Notes: generated by a model from the letters alone, not told the origin. 64,000 bases of DNA from Nocardioides sp. S-1144 (GCF_005954645.2 NZ_CP040695.2:1054001-1118000), one strand, 5' to 3'. Counted from the stretch's first letter, positions 35,709-45,017 are shown. Translations and numbers: made by a program.

Positions 35709-38555
35709 TTGGTGCGGTGGCTGGGCCGTCGCGCCTTCCTGGTGCTCGCCCTGGTCCCGCTCGTCGCGGTGGCCTGGGCGGTCGCGCAGGGCCCCGAGGT
35801 GCTCGACGGCGGCGTCCTGACCGAGACGACGCGGTGGATCCCCTCCCTCGGGTTCGGGGTCGACCTGACCCTCGACGCGCTGCGCTGGCTGATGGTCCTC
35901 ATCGTCGCCGGCGTCGGGGTGGTCGTGCTGGCCTACTGCGCCTGGTACTTCGACGACGGCGCCCCCGGCCTGGTCGGCTTCGCCAGCAACTTCGCGGCGT
36001 TCGTCGGCGCGATGCTCGGGCTGGTCCTCTCCGACAACCTGCTCCTGCTCTTCGTGTTCTGGGAGCTCACCACGATCTCCTCCTTCCTGTTGATCGGGTT
36101 CAACCCGACCCACCGGGCCAGCCGGCGGGCCGCCATCCAGGCACTGCTCGTCACCACGCTGGGTGGGCTGGCGATGCTGGTCGGGATGCTGCTGCTGGGC
36201 TCCGAGGCCGGCTCCTTCTCCCTCGCCGAGATCGTGGCCGACCCGCCGTCGGGCACCGCGACCACGGTGGCGGTCTGGCTGGTCCTGGTGGGTGCGCTGA
36301 GCAAGTCGGCGATCGTCCCGTTCCAGTTCTGGCTGCCCGGTGCGATGGCGGCGCCCACCCCGGTGAGCGCCTACCTGCACGCGGCCTCGATGGTGAAGGC
36401 GGGGCTGCTCCTCGTCGCGCTGCTCGTCCCGGCCTTCGCCGACGTACCCGGCTGGCGCCCGGTGCTGCTGACCCTCGGCGTCGTGACGATGATCTCCGGC
36501 GGCTGGCGCGCGCTGCGCCAGATCGACGTGAAGCTGCTGCTGGCGCACGGCACCGTCAGCCAGCTGGGCTTCCTGCTCGTCGTGCTGGCCATCGGCAGCC
36601 GCACCGCCGCCCTGGCCGGCACCGCGCTGGTGCTGGCGCACGCGCTGTTCAAGTCGACCCTGTTCCTCACCGTCGGCGTCGTCGACAAGCTCACCGGCAC
36701 CCGCGACCTGCACGTCCTCAGCGGTGTCGGACGCCGCCTGCCGGTGCTCGCCGTCGCCGCCGCGCTGGCCGGCGCCTCGATGGCCGGGCTGCCGCCGCTC
36801 GTCGGCTTCCTCGGCAAGGAGACGATGTGGGCCGCGCTCCTTGAGCTCACCCACGCGGGCAACCCGGTCGGCGTCGCGCCGTGGGCCGGCTGGCTGCTGC
36901 TCGCCGGCGTCCTGGTCGGGTCGAGCTTCACCGTCGCCTACACCCTCCGCTTCCTGTGGGGCGCGTTCGCGACCAAGCCCGGCGTCCCCCCGACACCGGT
37001 CGCCGGGCTCCCCGCGCCGTTCGCGGCGGGGCCGGTGCTGCTCGCCACGCTCGGCCTCGGCCTCGGCTTCGCCGGTGCCGCGCTCACCTCGGCGCTCGAC
37101 CCCTACGTCGTGCAGCTCGTCGCGGGCGACCACGAGGAGTACCTCGCGCTGTGGCACGGCCTCGAGCTGCCCCTGCTCCTGACCGCCGCCACCGTGGCCG
37201 TCGGCCTCGCCCTCTTCGCGGTGCGCGACGGGCTCTGCGCGTTCCAGCAGCGCGTCGAGCTGCCGATGTCCGGCGGGCGCGTGTACCGCGCGATCCTGCG
37301 CGACATCGACCGGCTGGCCGTCGAGGTCACCGGCACCGTGCAGCGCGGCTCGGCGGCGGCCTACCTCGCGATCATCCTGCTGGTGCTCGTGGCCGGCCCC
37401 GGGACCGCGCTCGTGCTCGCCCTCCTCGACGGGCCCGACCTGCGCGTGGTCGCCTGGGACGGCTGGGGCCAGCCCGTCGTGGGCCTGGTGATGGTCGTGG
37501 CGGCGGTGATGACGGTGCGCTCGCGCCGGCGGCTGCGCGCGTTCATCCTCGCCGGCGTGACCGGCTACGGGTGCGCGCTGCTGTTCGTCCTGCACGGCGC
37601 CCCCGACATCGCGCTCACCCAGATCCTGGTCGAGACCGTCGCGCTGGTGGTCGTCGTCCTCGTGCTGCGGCGGCTGCCCGACTACTTCACCGACCGGCCG
37701 CTGCGGCCGGTCCGCTACGCGCGGATGGCCCTGGCCGGCGTCATCGGCGCCGTCGTGTCGGGGATCCTCGTCGTCGCCGGCAGCTCACGCACCACCGAGG
37801 CCGTCTCGACGCGGTTCGCCAAGGCCGCCTACGAGTTCGGCTACGGCCGCAACGTCGTCAACGTGACCCTGGTCGACATCCGGGCGTGGGACACCTTCGG
37901 GGAGATCTCGGTGCTCGTCGTCGCCGCCACCGGCGTCGCGAGCCTGATCTTCCTCGACACCCGCAGCGGCGGCGTCCGACGCCTGGCCGAGGCAGACCCG
38001 CAGACCGTCGAGACGACCGGTGCGCCCGGCGCGACCCGGGTGCGCCGCACCTGGCTGCCGGCCCCCGGCACGCTGAGCCCCGACCGTCGCTCGATCGTCT
38101 TCGAGGTCGTGACCCGGCTGGTCTTCCACAGCATCATGGTCTTCTCGGTCTACCTGCTCGTCGCCGGGCACAACCTGCCCGGGGGCGGGTTCGCGGCCGG
38201 CATGGTCGCCGGCCTCGCGCTGATGGTGCGCTACCTCGCCGGCGGCCGCTACGAGCTCGCCGAGGCGCTGCCCGTCGACGCCGGCGTCATCATCGGCACC
38301 GGCCTCTTCGTCGCCGCCGTCTCGGGCCTCGGCCCGGTCGCCTTCGGGGGCGAGGTGCTGCAGACCGCCGACGTCTACGTGGACCTGCCGCTGCTCGGCG
38401 AGCTGCACCTGGTCTCGTCGGTCGGCTTCGACATCGGCGTCTACCTCGTCGTGACGGGGCTGGTGCTCGACCTGCTGCGCACCTTCGGCGCCAACCTCGA
38501 CCGCCAGATCCTCCGCGCCCAGCGCGAGGCCGAGAGCCAGGAGGTGGACGCCTGA
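35709..38555 (+). CDS. mrpA: Na+/H+ antiporter subunit A/B fusion (MrpAB)
   Basis: From the TTG at 35709 the product is 948 aa. It is a membrane protein with about 20 or more helices, an NDH-1 NuoL-like proton channel, followed at about 790-948 by an MrpB-like domain (SIMVFSVYLLVAGHNLPGGG). Conserved residues include FWELTTISSFLLIGFN. The true start is uncertain: hydrophobic residues continue the first helix upstream of 35709 (LLALVLAHGVAAAVAPG from 35658), and the only start-like codon there is CTG, with GGAAGG 8 bases before it. It heads a mrpA-C-D-E-F-G operon; its stop overlaps mrpC by one base. Confidence 0.9.
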   Translation: MVRWLGRRAFLVLALVPLVAVAWAVAQGPEVLDGGVLTETTRWIPSLGFGVDLTLDALRWLMVLIVAGVGVVVLAYCAWYFDDGAPGLVGFASNFAAFVGAMLGLVLSDNLLLLFVFWELTTISSFLLIGFNPTHRASRRAAIQALLVTTLGGLAMLVGMLLLGSEAGSFSLAEIVADPPSGTATTVAVWLVLVGALSKSAIVPFQFWLPGAMAAPTPVSAYLHAASMVKAGLLLVALLVPAFADVPGWRPVLLTLGVVTMISGGWRALRQIDVKLLLAHGTVSQLGFLLVVLAIGSRTAALAGTALVLAHALFKSTLFLTVGVVDKLTGTRDLHVLSGVGRRLPVLAVAAALAGASMAGLPPLVGFLGKETMWAALLELTHAGNPVGVAPWAGWLLLAGVLVGSSFTVAYTLRFLWGAFATKPGVPPTPVAGLPAPFAAGPVLLATLGLGLGFAGAALTSALDPYVVQLVAGDHEEYLALWHGLELPLLLTAATVAVGLALFAVRDGLCAFQQRVELPMSGGRVYRAILRDIDRLAVEVTGTVQRGSAAAYLAIILLVLVAGPGTALVLALLDGPDLRVVAWDGWGQPVVGLVMVVAAVMTVRSRRRLRAFILAGVTGYGCALLFVLHGAPDIALTQILVETVALVVVVLVLRRLPDYFTDRPLRPVRYARMALAGVIGAVVSGILVVAGSSRTTEAVSTRFAKAAYEFGYGRNVVNVTLVDIRAWDTFGEISVLVVAATGVASLIFLDTRSGGVRRLAEADPQTVETTGAPGATRVRRTWLPAPGTLSPDRRSIVFEVVTRLVFHSIMVFSVYLLVAGHNLPGGGFAAGMVAGLALMVRYLAGGRYELAEALPVDAGVIIGTGLFVAAVSGLGPVAFGGEVLQTADVYVDLPLLGELHLVSSVGFDIGVYLVVTGLVLDLLRTFGANLDRQILRAQREAESQEVDA

Positions 38556-38989
38556 TGGAGGTCAACCTCACCCTCGTGCTCGTCGCCGGCGCCCTCGTCG
38601 GCTGCGGTGCCTACCTGCTGCTCGAGCGCAGCCTGACCCGGGTCCTGGCCGGGCTGGTGCTGCTGAGCAACGGCGTCAACATCGCCCTGCTCTCGACCGG
38701 GGGCCGGGCCGGTGACGCCGCCTTCTACGGCTCCACCTCGGTCGACGAGATGTCCGACCCGCTGCCCCAGGCGATGATCCTCACCGCCATCGTCATCACC
38801 CTGGCCACCCTGGCGTTCCTCCTGGCCATGGCCCACCGCAGCTGGCAGCTCACCGGCCACGACGACGTCCAGGACGACACCGAGGACGCCCGGATCCGCA
38901 GCCTCGCCGTCGACGACGCGACGTCCGACAGCTACGGCCTCACCGCCGACGGCCAGGACGACGACGACCCCCGAGAGGAGGGCTCGTAG
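38555..38989 (+). CDS. mrpC: Na+/H+ antiporter subunit C (MrpC)
   Basis: The product is 144 aa, NuoK-like, with three membrane helices; LERSLTRVLAGLVLLSNGVNI and DPLPQAMILTAIVI are signatures. An acidic C-terminal extension (about 105-144) makes it longer than the usual 110-115 aa. The ATG overlaps the mrpA stop by one base (TGATG). Confidence 0.93.
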   Translation: MEVNLTLVLVAGALVGCGAYLLLERSLTRVLAGLVLLSNGVNIALLSTGGRAGDAAFYGSTSVDEMSDPLPQAMILTAIVITLATLAFLLAMAHRSWQLTGHDDVQDDTEDARIRSLAVDDATSDSYGLTADGQDDDDPREEGS

Positions 38990-39053
38990 TGGACCACCCC
39001 GCCCGGGTCCCGACCTCGACCCGCCTCCGCCCGACCACCGTCCGGGGACCCCG

Positions 39054-40739
39054 ATGACGATCACCTCCCTCGTGCCGCTCCCGGTGCTGCTGCCCCTGCT
39101 GGGGTCGGGCGCCGCGCTGATGCTGTTCCGCTACCCGAAGGCGCAGCGGCTGGTCAGCGTCGTCGTCCTCGCGCTCGTCGTGGTCGTGGCCGCCGTGCTC
39201 CTCGTCGTCGTCGACCAGGAGGGACCGCAGGTCGTCTGGCTCGGCGGCTGGAGCGAGCTCGGGGTCGCGCTGGTCGCCGACCGGCTGGCCGCGCTGATGC
39301 TGCTGGTCTCGGCGATCGTGACCCTCGCCGTCCTGCTGTACTCGCTCGGCCAGGGCATCTCCGACAGCAACCGCTCGGCGCCGGTCTCGATCTACCACCC
39401 GACGTTCCTGACCCTGGTGGCCGGCGTCAGCAACGCCTTCCTCGCCGGCGACCTGTTCAACCTCTTCGTCAGCTTCGAGATCCTGCTCTTCGCCAGCTAC
39501 GTGCTGCTGACCCTCGGCGGCACCGGCGGCCGGATCCGCGCCGGCACGATCTACGTCGTCGTCAACGCGCTCTCCTCGATGCTGTTCCTCATCACCATCG
39601 CCGCGATCTACGCCGCGGTCGGCACGCTCAACCTCGCCCAGATCGCTGTCCGCCTCGACGACCTGCCCGACGCCACGCAGCTGATGCTGCACCTGCTGCT
39701 GCTGGTGACGTTCTCGATCAAGGCCGCGGTGTTCCCGCTGTCGCTGTGGCTGCCCGACAGCTACCCCACCGCGCCCGCGCCGGTCACCGCCGTCTTCGCG
39801 GGCCTGCTCACCAAGGTCGGCGTGTACGCCATCATCCGCACCGAGACGCTGCTCTTCCCGGGCGGCGAGCTGCGCACCCTGCTGATGGTCTTCGCGATGG
39901 CCTCGATGCTGATCGGCATCCTCGGCGCGATCGCCCAGTCCGACATGAAGCGGCTGCTCTCCTTCACCCTGGTCAGCCACATCGGCTACATGATCTTCGG
40001 CATCGGCCTGGCCAGCGGTGCCGGCATGGCGGGCGCGGTGTTCTACGTGGCGCACCACATCACCATCCAGACCGCGCTGTTCCTCGTCGTCGGCCTCATC
40101 GAGCGGCAGGCCGGCAGCACCGCCCTGCTCCGGCTCGGCGGGCTGGCGCGGCTCTTCCCGCTGCTCGGCGTGCTCTTCTTCGTCGCCGGCATGAACCTGG
40201 CCGGCATCCCGCCGCTGTCGGGCTTCATCGGCAAGGTCGGCCTGCTCGAGGCCGGCATCGCCGACGGCGGCGCGATGGCCTGGACCCTCGTCGTCGCGGG
40301 CACCGTCACCAGCCTGCTCACCCTGTACGCCGTCGCGAAGAGCTGGTCGCTGGCGTTCTGGCGCTCCCCGCAGGAGGCGCACGCGATGGCCGAGGAGCTC
40401 GCCGTCGCCGACGGCGTCCAGACCGCCGACTCACCCAGCGTCGGCCGGCGCGGCCAGGTGCGGCTCGACACGACGTCCTACGACGCCGGCGAGGTGCGCG
40501 AGGCCGGTGCGATCGTCGACGGCGACCGGCCCGACCGCGACCTGCACCAGCGGCTCGAGGACGACGGCATGCCGACCCGGCTGCCGGTGCTGATGACCGC
40601 GCCCGCGGCCGCCCTGGTCGCGGTCAGCGTCGCGATCACCGTGGTCGCCGGCCCGCTCTACGCCTACACCGAGCGCGCGGCGCTCGACCTGATGGACCGC
40701 GGCAGCTACACCAGCGCGGTCGACGAGGCCGCCCGGTGA
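39054..40739 (+). CDS. mrpD: Na+/H+ antiporter subunit D (MrpD)
   Basis: The product is 561 aa with about 14 helices, a NuoM/N-like channel subunit; AFLAGDLFNLFVSFEILLF and SDMKRLLSFTLVSHIGYM are visible. It is longer than the usual roughly 490-500 aa because of a charged cytoplasmic insertion (about 445-510, AEELAVADGVQ onwards) before the last helix. The 64 bases between mrpC and mrpD hold no obvious signal. The stop overlaps mrpE. Confidence 0.94.
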   Translation: MTITSLVPLPVLLPLLGSGAALMLFRYPKAQRLVSVVVLALVVVVAAVLLVVVDQEGPQVVWLGGWSELGVALVADRLAALMLLVSAIVTLAVLLYSLGQGISDSNRSAPVSIYHPTFLTLVAGVSNAFLAGDLFNLFVSFEILLFASYVLLTLGGTGGRIRAGTIYVVVNALSSMLFLITIAAIYAAVGTLNLAQIAVRLDDLPDATQLMLHLLLLVTFSIKAAVFPLSLWLPDSYPTAPAPVTAVFAGLLTKVGVYAIIRTETLLFPGGELRTLLMVFAMASMLIGILGAIAQSDMKRLLSFTLVSHIGYMIFGIGLASGAGMAGAVFYVAHHITIQTALFLVVGLIERQAGSTALLRLGGLARLFPLLGVLFFVAGMNLAGIPPLSGFIGKVGLLEAGIADGGAMAWTLVVAGTVTSLLTLYAVAKSWSLAFWRSPQEAHAMAEELAVADGVQTADSPSVGRRGQVRLDTTSYDAGEVREAGAIVDGDRPDRDLHQRLEDDGMPTRLPVLMTAPAAALVAVSVAITVVAGPLYAYTERAALDLMDRGSYTSAVDEAAR

Positions 40740-41314
40740 ACGCCGCGCGTCGCCGCCGGGTCTCCCAGCGCGCCCGCCGGCACGTCCAGTGGCCGATGGT
40801 GCTCTGGCTGACCCTGGTGTGGTGGGTGCTGTGGGGCACGTGGTCGGCGATGTCGCTCGTGGGCGGCGTCCTGGTCGCCACCGCCGCGCTGCTGCTGTTC
40901 CCGCTGCCGCCCCTCGACCTCGACGTGCGGGTCCGCCCGATCGGCACGCTGGTGCTCGTCGGGCGCTTCCTCGTCGACGTCGTCACGGCGAGCCTGCAGG
41001 TCGCCTGGACGGTCCTGCGGCCCCCGCGCGACCTGCGCAACGCCCTGGTCCGGGTCCCGCTGCGCAGCGAGTCCGACCTGGTGCTGGTGATGGTGGCCGA
41101 GCTCGTCTCCCTGGTGCCCGGCACCGTCGTGGTCGAGGTGCACCGCTCCTCGTTCACGCTCTACCTGCACGTGCTCGACGTGCGCGAGCCCGCGGACGTC
41201 GAGCCGGTCCGCGAGCGGGTCTGGGCGCAGGAGGCGCGGGTGCTCAGGGCGCTCTCGCCGCGTCCGGCCGAGGTGCTCGCCCAGCCTGTCGGTGGGACGG
41301 AGGAGGCGCCGTGA
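40736..41314 (+). CDS. mrpE: Na+/H+ antiporter subunit E (MrpE)
   Basis: The product is 192 aa. Two or three N-terminal helices (about 20-60) lead to a cytoplasmic domain with LVSLVPGTVVVEVHRSSFTLYLHVLDV, the MrpE signature. GTG start overlaps the mrpD stop (GTGA). It stabilises Mrp assembly in known systems. Confidence 0.92.
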   Translation: MNAARRRRVSQRARRHVQWPMVLWLTLVWWVLWGTWSAMSLVGGVLVATAALLLFPLPPLDLDVRVRPIGTLVLVGRFLVDVVTASLQVAWTVLRPPRDLRNALVRVPLRSESDLVLVMVAELVSLVPGTVVVEVHRSSFTLYLHVLDVREPADVEPVRERVWAQEARVLRALSPRPAEVLAQPVGGTEEAP

Positions 41315-41652
41315 CCGCGCTGCTCGTCGTCGCCGCCGTCGTCCTCGGGATCGCGGCCGTGCTGGTCGTCGTCCGGATGGCGATCGGCCCGACCATGCTC
41401 GACCGCGCGATCGCCTTCGACGTGATCGTCGCGATCTCGATCGCCGCGGTCTCGCTCGACGCGGCCCACCGCCGCACGGCCGAGAACCTGCCGCTGCTGC
41501 TCGTGGCCACCCTGCTCGGCTTCGTCGGCTCGGTCAGCATCGCCCGGTTCAGCCCGGGCAGCGACGACGTCGAGGAGTCCGACGACGACTCCGACGACCA
41601 GACCGACCAGACCGATCAGTCCACCGACCGGTCTGCGGGGGAGGCGCGATGA
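41311..41652 (+). CDS. mrpF: Na+/H+ antiporter subunit F (MrpF)
   Basis: The product is 113 aa with three helices; GPTMLDRAIAFDVIVAISIA is the typical signature. The C-terminus is an acidic Asp/Gln/Thr tail (DDDSDDQTDQTDQ) absent from many homologues. GTG start overlaps the mrpE stop; stop overlaps mrpG. Confidence 0.92.
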   Translation: MTALLVVAAVVLGIAAVLVVVRMAIGPTMLDRAIAFDVIVAISIAAVSLDAAHRRTAENLPLLLVATLLGFVGSVSIARFSPGSDDVEESDDDSDDQTDQTDQSTDRSAGEAR

Positions 41653-42038
41653 ACGAGGTGCTCGACGTCGTCGGCGCGGTCTGCCTGCTGGTCGGCTCGC
41701 TGCTCGGCCTGGTCGCGGCGATCGGCGTCCTGCGGCTGCCTGACCTGCTCACCCGCATGCACGCCGCCACCAAGCCGCAGGTGCTCGGCCTGATGCTCGT
41801 GGGCCTGGGGCTCTCGCTGGTGCTGCGGTCGCCGTCGGCCGCGGCGCTCGCCGCCGTCGTCGTCCTCGCGCAGATGGTCACCGCCCCCGTCGCCGCCCAC
41901 ATGGTCGGGCGCGCGTCGTACCGCGCCGGGCAGGTCCGCGACGACCTCCTCGTCGTCGACGAGCTCACCGGCGAGATCGACCCCGACCTGGGCCGTCGTC
42001 CCGGCCCCAGCCCCCTCGAGGCCGACCCCCCACGCTGA
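41649..42038 (+). CDS. mrpG: Na+/H+ antiporter subunit G (MrpG)
   Basis: The product is 129 aa with three helices; VLRLPDLLTRMHAATKPQVLG is the MrpG signature. It is the last gene of the operon; the stop lies inside a short direct repeat (CCCCACGCTGACC twice), and a palindrome like those at clpX/valS follows at 42047, a probable operon end. Confidence 0.93.
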   Translation: MNEVLDVVGAVCLLVGSLLGLVAAIGVLRLPDLLTRMHAATKPQVLGLMLVGLGLSLVLRSPSAAALAAVVVLAQMVTAPVAAHMVGRASYRAGQVRDDLLVVDELTGEIDPDLGRRPGPSPLEADPPR

Positions 42039-42046
42039 CCCCCCAC

Positions 42047-42078
42047 GCTGACCCGTCGCTGATCACTGACGGGTCAGC
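42047..42078. repeat. 32-bp palindrome, copy 3 (two mismatches)
   Basis: The left half is GCTGACCCGTCGCTGA and the right half TCACTGACGGGTCAGC; only bases 42058-42059 break the symmetry. The right half is identical to that of copy 1 at 15362-15393. It sits 8 bases after the mrpG stop and before the radical SAM promoter, a terminator-like place. Confidence 0.88.
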
Positions 42079-42117
42079 GGGGATGGTGAGGAATCGGAGC
42101 AGCCGTGGAGGCGCTCG

Positions 42118-42130
42118 TAGACTCGAGTCC
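42118..42130 (+). promoter_or_regulatory. -10 box for leaderless radical SAM transcript
   Basis: TAGACT at 42118-42123 is followed by 7 bases and the ATG at 42131. There is no ribosome binding site. Confidence 0.65.
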
Positions 42131-44116
42131 ATGTCCGCCAGCGTCTTCCCCCGTCTCGAGCCCCACCTGCCCTCGGTCTCCAAGCCGATCCAGTACGTCG
42201 GCGGCGAGCTCAACTCCACGGTCAAGGAGTGGGACTGCGGCGCGGACACCGAGCTGGGGGAGACCGTGCGCTGGGCGCTGATGTACCCCGACGCCTACGA
42301 GGTCGGGCTGCCCAACCAGGGCGTCCAGATCCTCTACGAGGTGCTCAACGAGCGGGACTGGATCGTCGCGGAGCGCACCTACGCGGTGTGGCCCGACATG
42401 GAGGCGGTGATGCGGTCCGGCGACGCGCTCGGCCCGATCCCGCAGTTCACCGTCGACGCCCACCGCTCGGTGCGCGACTTCGACGTCTTCGGCCTCAGCT
42501 TCTCCACCGAGCTGGGCTACACCAACATGCTCAACGCCCTCGACCTCGCCGGCATCCCGCTGCACGCCGTCGACCGCGGCGCCGAGGACCCCGTCGTCCT
42601 CGCGGGCGGCCACGCGGCGTTCAACCCCGAGCCGATCGCCGACTTCATCGACGCCGCCGTCCTCGGCGACGGCGAGGAGGTCGTGCTGGCGATCTCCGAG
42701 GTCGTGCGCGAGTGGAAGCTGCAGGGCCGGCCCGCGGGGGAGATGGCGTCCGGGCGCGAGGAGCTGCTGCGCCGGCTCGCCGTCACCGGCAACATCTACG
42801 TGCCGCGCTTCTACGACGTCTCCTACGGCGACGACGGCGCCATCACCGCCGTCGTCCCCAACCGGCCGGGCATCCCGCACCGCGTCACCAAGCACACGCT
42901 GATGGACCTCGACGCCTGGCCCTACCCCGCCAAGCCGCTGGTGCCGCTCGCCGAGACCGTGCACGAGCGGTTCAGCGTCGAGATCTTCCGGGGCTGCACC
43001 CGCGGCTGCCGGTTCTGCCAGGCCGGGATGATCACCCGCCCCGTTCGCGAGCGCTCGATCGAGACGATCGGCGCGATGGTCGAGAACGGCATCCGCAAGA
43101 GCGGGTTCGAGGAGGTCGGCCTGCTCTCGCTCTCGAGCGCCGACCACACCGAGATCGGTGAGGTCGCCGCGGACCTGGCCGACCGCTACGAGGGCACGAA
43201 CGTCTCGCTGTCGCTGCCCTCGACGCGCGTGGACGCCTTCAACATCACCCTGGCCAACGAGTTCTCCCGCAACGGACGCCGCTCCGGCCTCACCTTCGCC
43301 CCCGAGGGCGGCAGCGAGCGGATGCGCAAGGTCATCAACAAGATGGTGACCGAGGAGGACCTGATCCGGACCGTCGCGACGGCCTACTCGCACGGCTGGC
43401 GCCAGGTGAAGCTCTACTTCATGGTCGGGCTGCCCACCGAGGAGCTCGAGGACGTCCTCCAGGTCGCCACGCTCGCCAAGGCCGTCATCGCCAAGGGCCG
43501 TGAGGTCACCGGCCGCAACGACATCCGCTGCACCGTCTCCATCGGTGGCTTCGTGCCGAAGCCGCACACGCCGTTCCAGTGGGCGGCCCAGCTCGACGTC
43601 GAGACCACCGACGACCGCCTCAAGCAGCTGCGCGACGTCGTCCGCGACGACAAGCGGTTCGGCCGCGCCATCGGCTTCCGCTACCACGACGGCAAGCCCG
43701 GCATCATCGAGGGCCTGCTCTCGCGCGGCGACCGCCGCGTCGGCCGCGTGATCGAGGCCGTGTGGCGCGACGGCGGCCGCTTCGACGGCTGGAGCGAGCA
43801 CTTCTCCTACGACCGCTGGATCGCCGCCACCGAGTCCGGGCTCGCCGGCACCGGCGTCGACCTGGCCTGGTTCACCACCCGCGAGCGCGGCTACGAGGAG
43901 ACGCTGCCCTGGGACCACCTCGACTCCGGCCTCGACAAGGACTGGCTCTGGGCCGACTGGGAGGACGCCCTCGCGGTCGCCGACGGCTCCTCCGACGTCG
44001 AGGTCGAGGACTGCCGCTGGACGCCGTGCTACGACTGCGGCGTCTGCCCGGAGATGAACACCGAGATCCAGATCGGCCCCACCGGACGCCGCCTGCTCCC
44101 GCTCGCCGTCGTCTGA
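42131..44116 (+). CDS. TIGR03960-family B12-binding-like radical SAM protein
   Basis: The product is 661 aa. An N-terminal Rossmann/B12-binding-like region (about 25-200) is followed by a radical SAM domain with Cys289-x3-Cys293-x2-Cys296 (GCTRGCRFCQAG), then TLTFAPEGGSERMRK-type core residues and a C-terminal cysteine group (WTPCYDCGVCPEM). It belongs to the family normally encoded beside a DUF2344 protein and rne; here that partner lies about 2.9 kb away. The reaction is unknown. The start at 42131 agrees with the leaderless promoter; open frame extends 48 bases upstream. Confidence 0.92.
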   Translation: MSASVFPRLEPHLPSVSKPIQYVGGELNSTVKEWDCGADTELGETVRWALMYPDAYEVGLPNQGVQILYEVLNERDWIVAERTYAVWPDMEAVMRSGDALGPIPQFTVDAHRSVRDFDVFGLSFSTELGYTNMLNALDLAGIPLHAVDRGAEDPVVLAGGHAAFNPEPIADFIDAAVLGDGEEVVLAISEVVREWKLQGRPAGEMASGREELLRRLAVTGNIYVPRFYDVSYGDDGAITAVVPNRPGIPHRVTKHTLMDLDAWPYPAKPLVPLAETVHERFSVEIFRGCTRGCRFCQAGMITRPVRERSIETIGAMVENGIRKSGFEEVGLLSLSSADHTEIGEVAADLADRYEGTNVSLSLPSTRVDAFNITLANEFSRNGRRSGLTFAPEGGSERMRKVINKMVTEEDLIRTVATAYSHGWRQVKLYFMVGLPTEELEDVLQVATLAKAVIAKGREVTGRNDIRCTVSIGGFVPKPHTPFQWAAQLDVETTDDRLKQLRDVVRDDKRFGRAIGFRYHDGKPGIIEGLLSRGDRRVGRVIEAVWRDGGRFDGWSEHFSYDRWIAATESGLAGTGVDLAWFTTRERGYEETLPWDHLDSGLDKDWLWADWEDALAVADGSSDVEVEDCRWTPCYDCGVCPEMNTEIQIGPTGRRLLPLAVV

Positions 44117-44146
44117 GCGGCGCCGGCCGCCGGCCCAGCGCCCGGC

Positions 44147-44884
44147 TCAGCCGCGTCCCAGCAGGGTGCCGCCGTTGACCTGGACGATCTGGCCGGTGGT
44201 CCACCCGGCGTCCTCGGCGGCGAGGTAGGCGACAGCGGCGGCGACCTCCTCCGGGGTCCCTGGCCGGTTCATCGGGATCGGGCCCACGCGGGAGGCGTAG
44301 AGCTCGTCGGTCATCCGCGCCGACCAGAACTCGGTGTCGGGCACGAAGCCGGGCGCGACGACGTTGACCGTGATCTCCTCCGGGGCGAGCTGGGTCGCGA
44401 GCCCGAGTCCCCAGCCGTGGAGCGCCGCCTTGGCCGCGGCGTAGGGTCCAGCGCCGCGCAGGCCCGCGATGGAGGACATCAGCACGATCCGCCCACCAGG
44501 GCGGGCGATCCGGGGCAGGAGCGCCTCGGTGGTGAGCACCGCGGTGATGACGTTGCCCTCGAAGTCGGCCCGGAACCCGTCGGCCACGGCGGCGAGGTCG
44601 TCCCGGCCGGCGGCGTAGTTCCCGCCCGCGTTGTTGACCAGGACGTGCACCTGCTCGGGCGCGGCCTCGGCCAACCCGGCGACGGCATCGGGGTCGGTCA
44701 GGTCGGCGGAGTAGGCGCGGACCGCCGCTCGTCCGAGGCCCGCGTTGACGGCGTCCGCGGTCTCGTTCAGGGGCTGCTCGCGCCGCCCCACGACCAGGAC
44801 GTCGCACCCGTCGGCAGCCAGCCGCGCCGCGATCGCCCTGCCGAGCCCCGTCCCGCCCCCGGTCACCACCGCGTTCCTCGTCAT
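44147..44884 (-). CDS. Short-chain dehydrogenase/reductase
   Basis: The product is 245 aa, classical SDR. NAD(P) motif TGGGTGLG (8-15), structural NNAG (84-87), catalytic Ser138, Tyr148 and Lys152 (GPYAAAKAALHG) and the C-terminal GQIVQVNGG. An oxidoreductase of unknown substrate. A leaderless TAGGCT box lies six bases before the ATG. It converges on the radical SAM gene (30-base gap) and interrupts the usual neighbourhood. Confidence 0.92.
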   Translation of the reverse strand: MTRNAVVTGGGTGLGRAIAARLAADGCDVLVVGRREQPLNETADAVNAGLGRAAVRAYSADLTDPDAVAGLAEAAPEQVHVLVNNAGGNYAAGRDDLAAVADGFRADFEGNVITAVLTTEALLPRIARPGGRIVLMSSIAGLRGAGPYAAAKAALHGWGLGLATQLAPEEITVNVVAPGFVPDTEFWSARMTDELYASRVGPIPMNRPGTPEEVAAAVAYLAAEDAGWTTGQIVQVNGGTLLGRG

Positions 44885-44896
44885 GGGGTGAGCCTA
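44885..44896 (-). promoter_or_regulatory. -10 box for leaderless SDR transcript
   Basis: Minus-strand TAGGCT (44896-44891) is six bases before the ATG at 44884. Confidence 0.6.
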
Positions 44897-45017
44897 GGCA
44901 CCGGGAGTCCCCGGGAGTCGCGCGGCGCCCGGGTGCCGCCCACGCGGGCACCGCGCCGCTACGTCGTCGTGCTGTACGTGCTTGTACGAGACCGGACCAG
45001 GCTGTGGTCAGCCGGGG

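Noticed and set aside
34388..35902. A 504-codon minus-strand frame
   Set aside because: Only the part after the GTG at 34840 has a signal peptide and protein character; upstream it overlaps the DinB gene and the mrp promoter.
35570..36844. GTG at 35570 as the start of a leaderless gene
   Set aside because: Position fits a TAAACT box, but the frame is Arg/Pro/Gly shadow of mrpA. Kept only as a clue to the transcript start.
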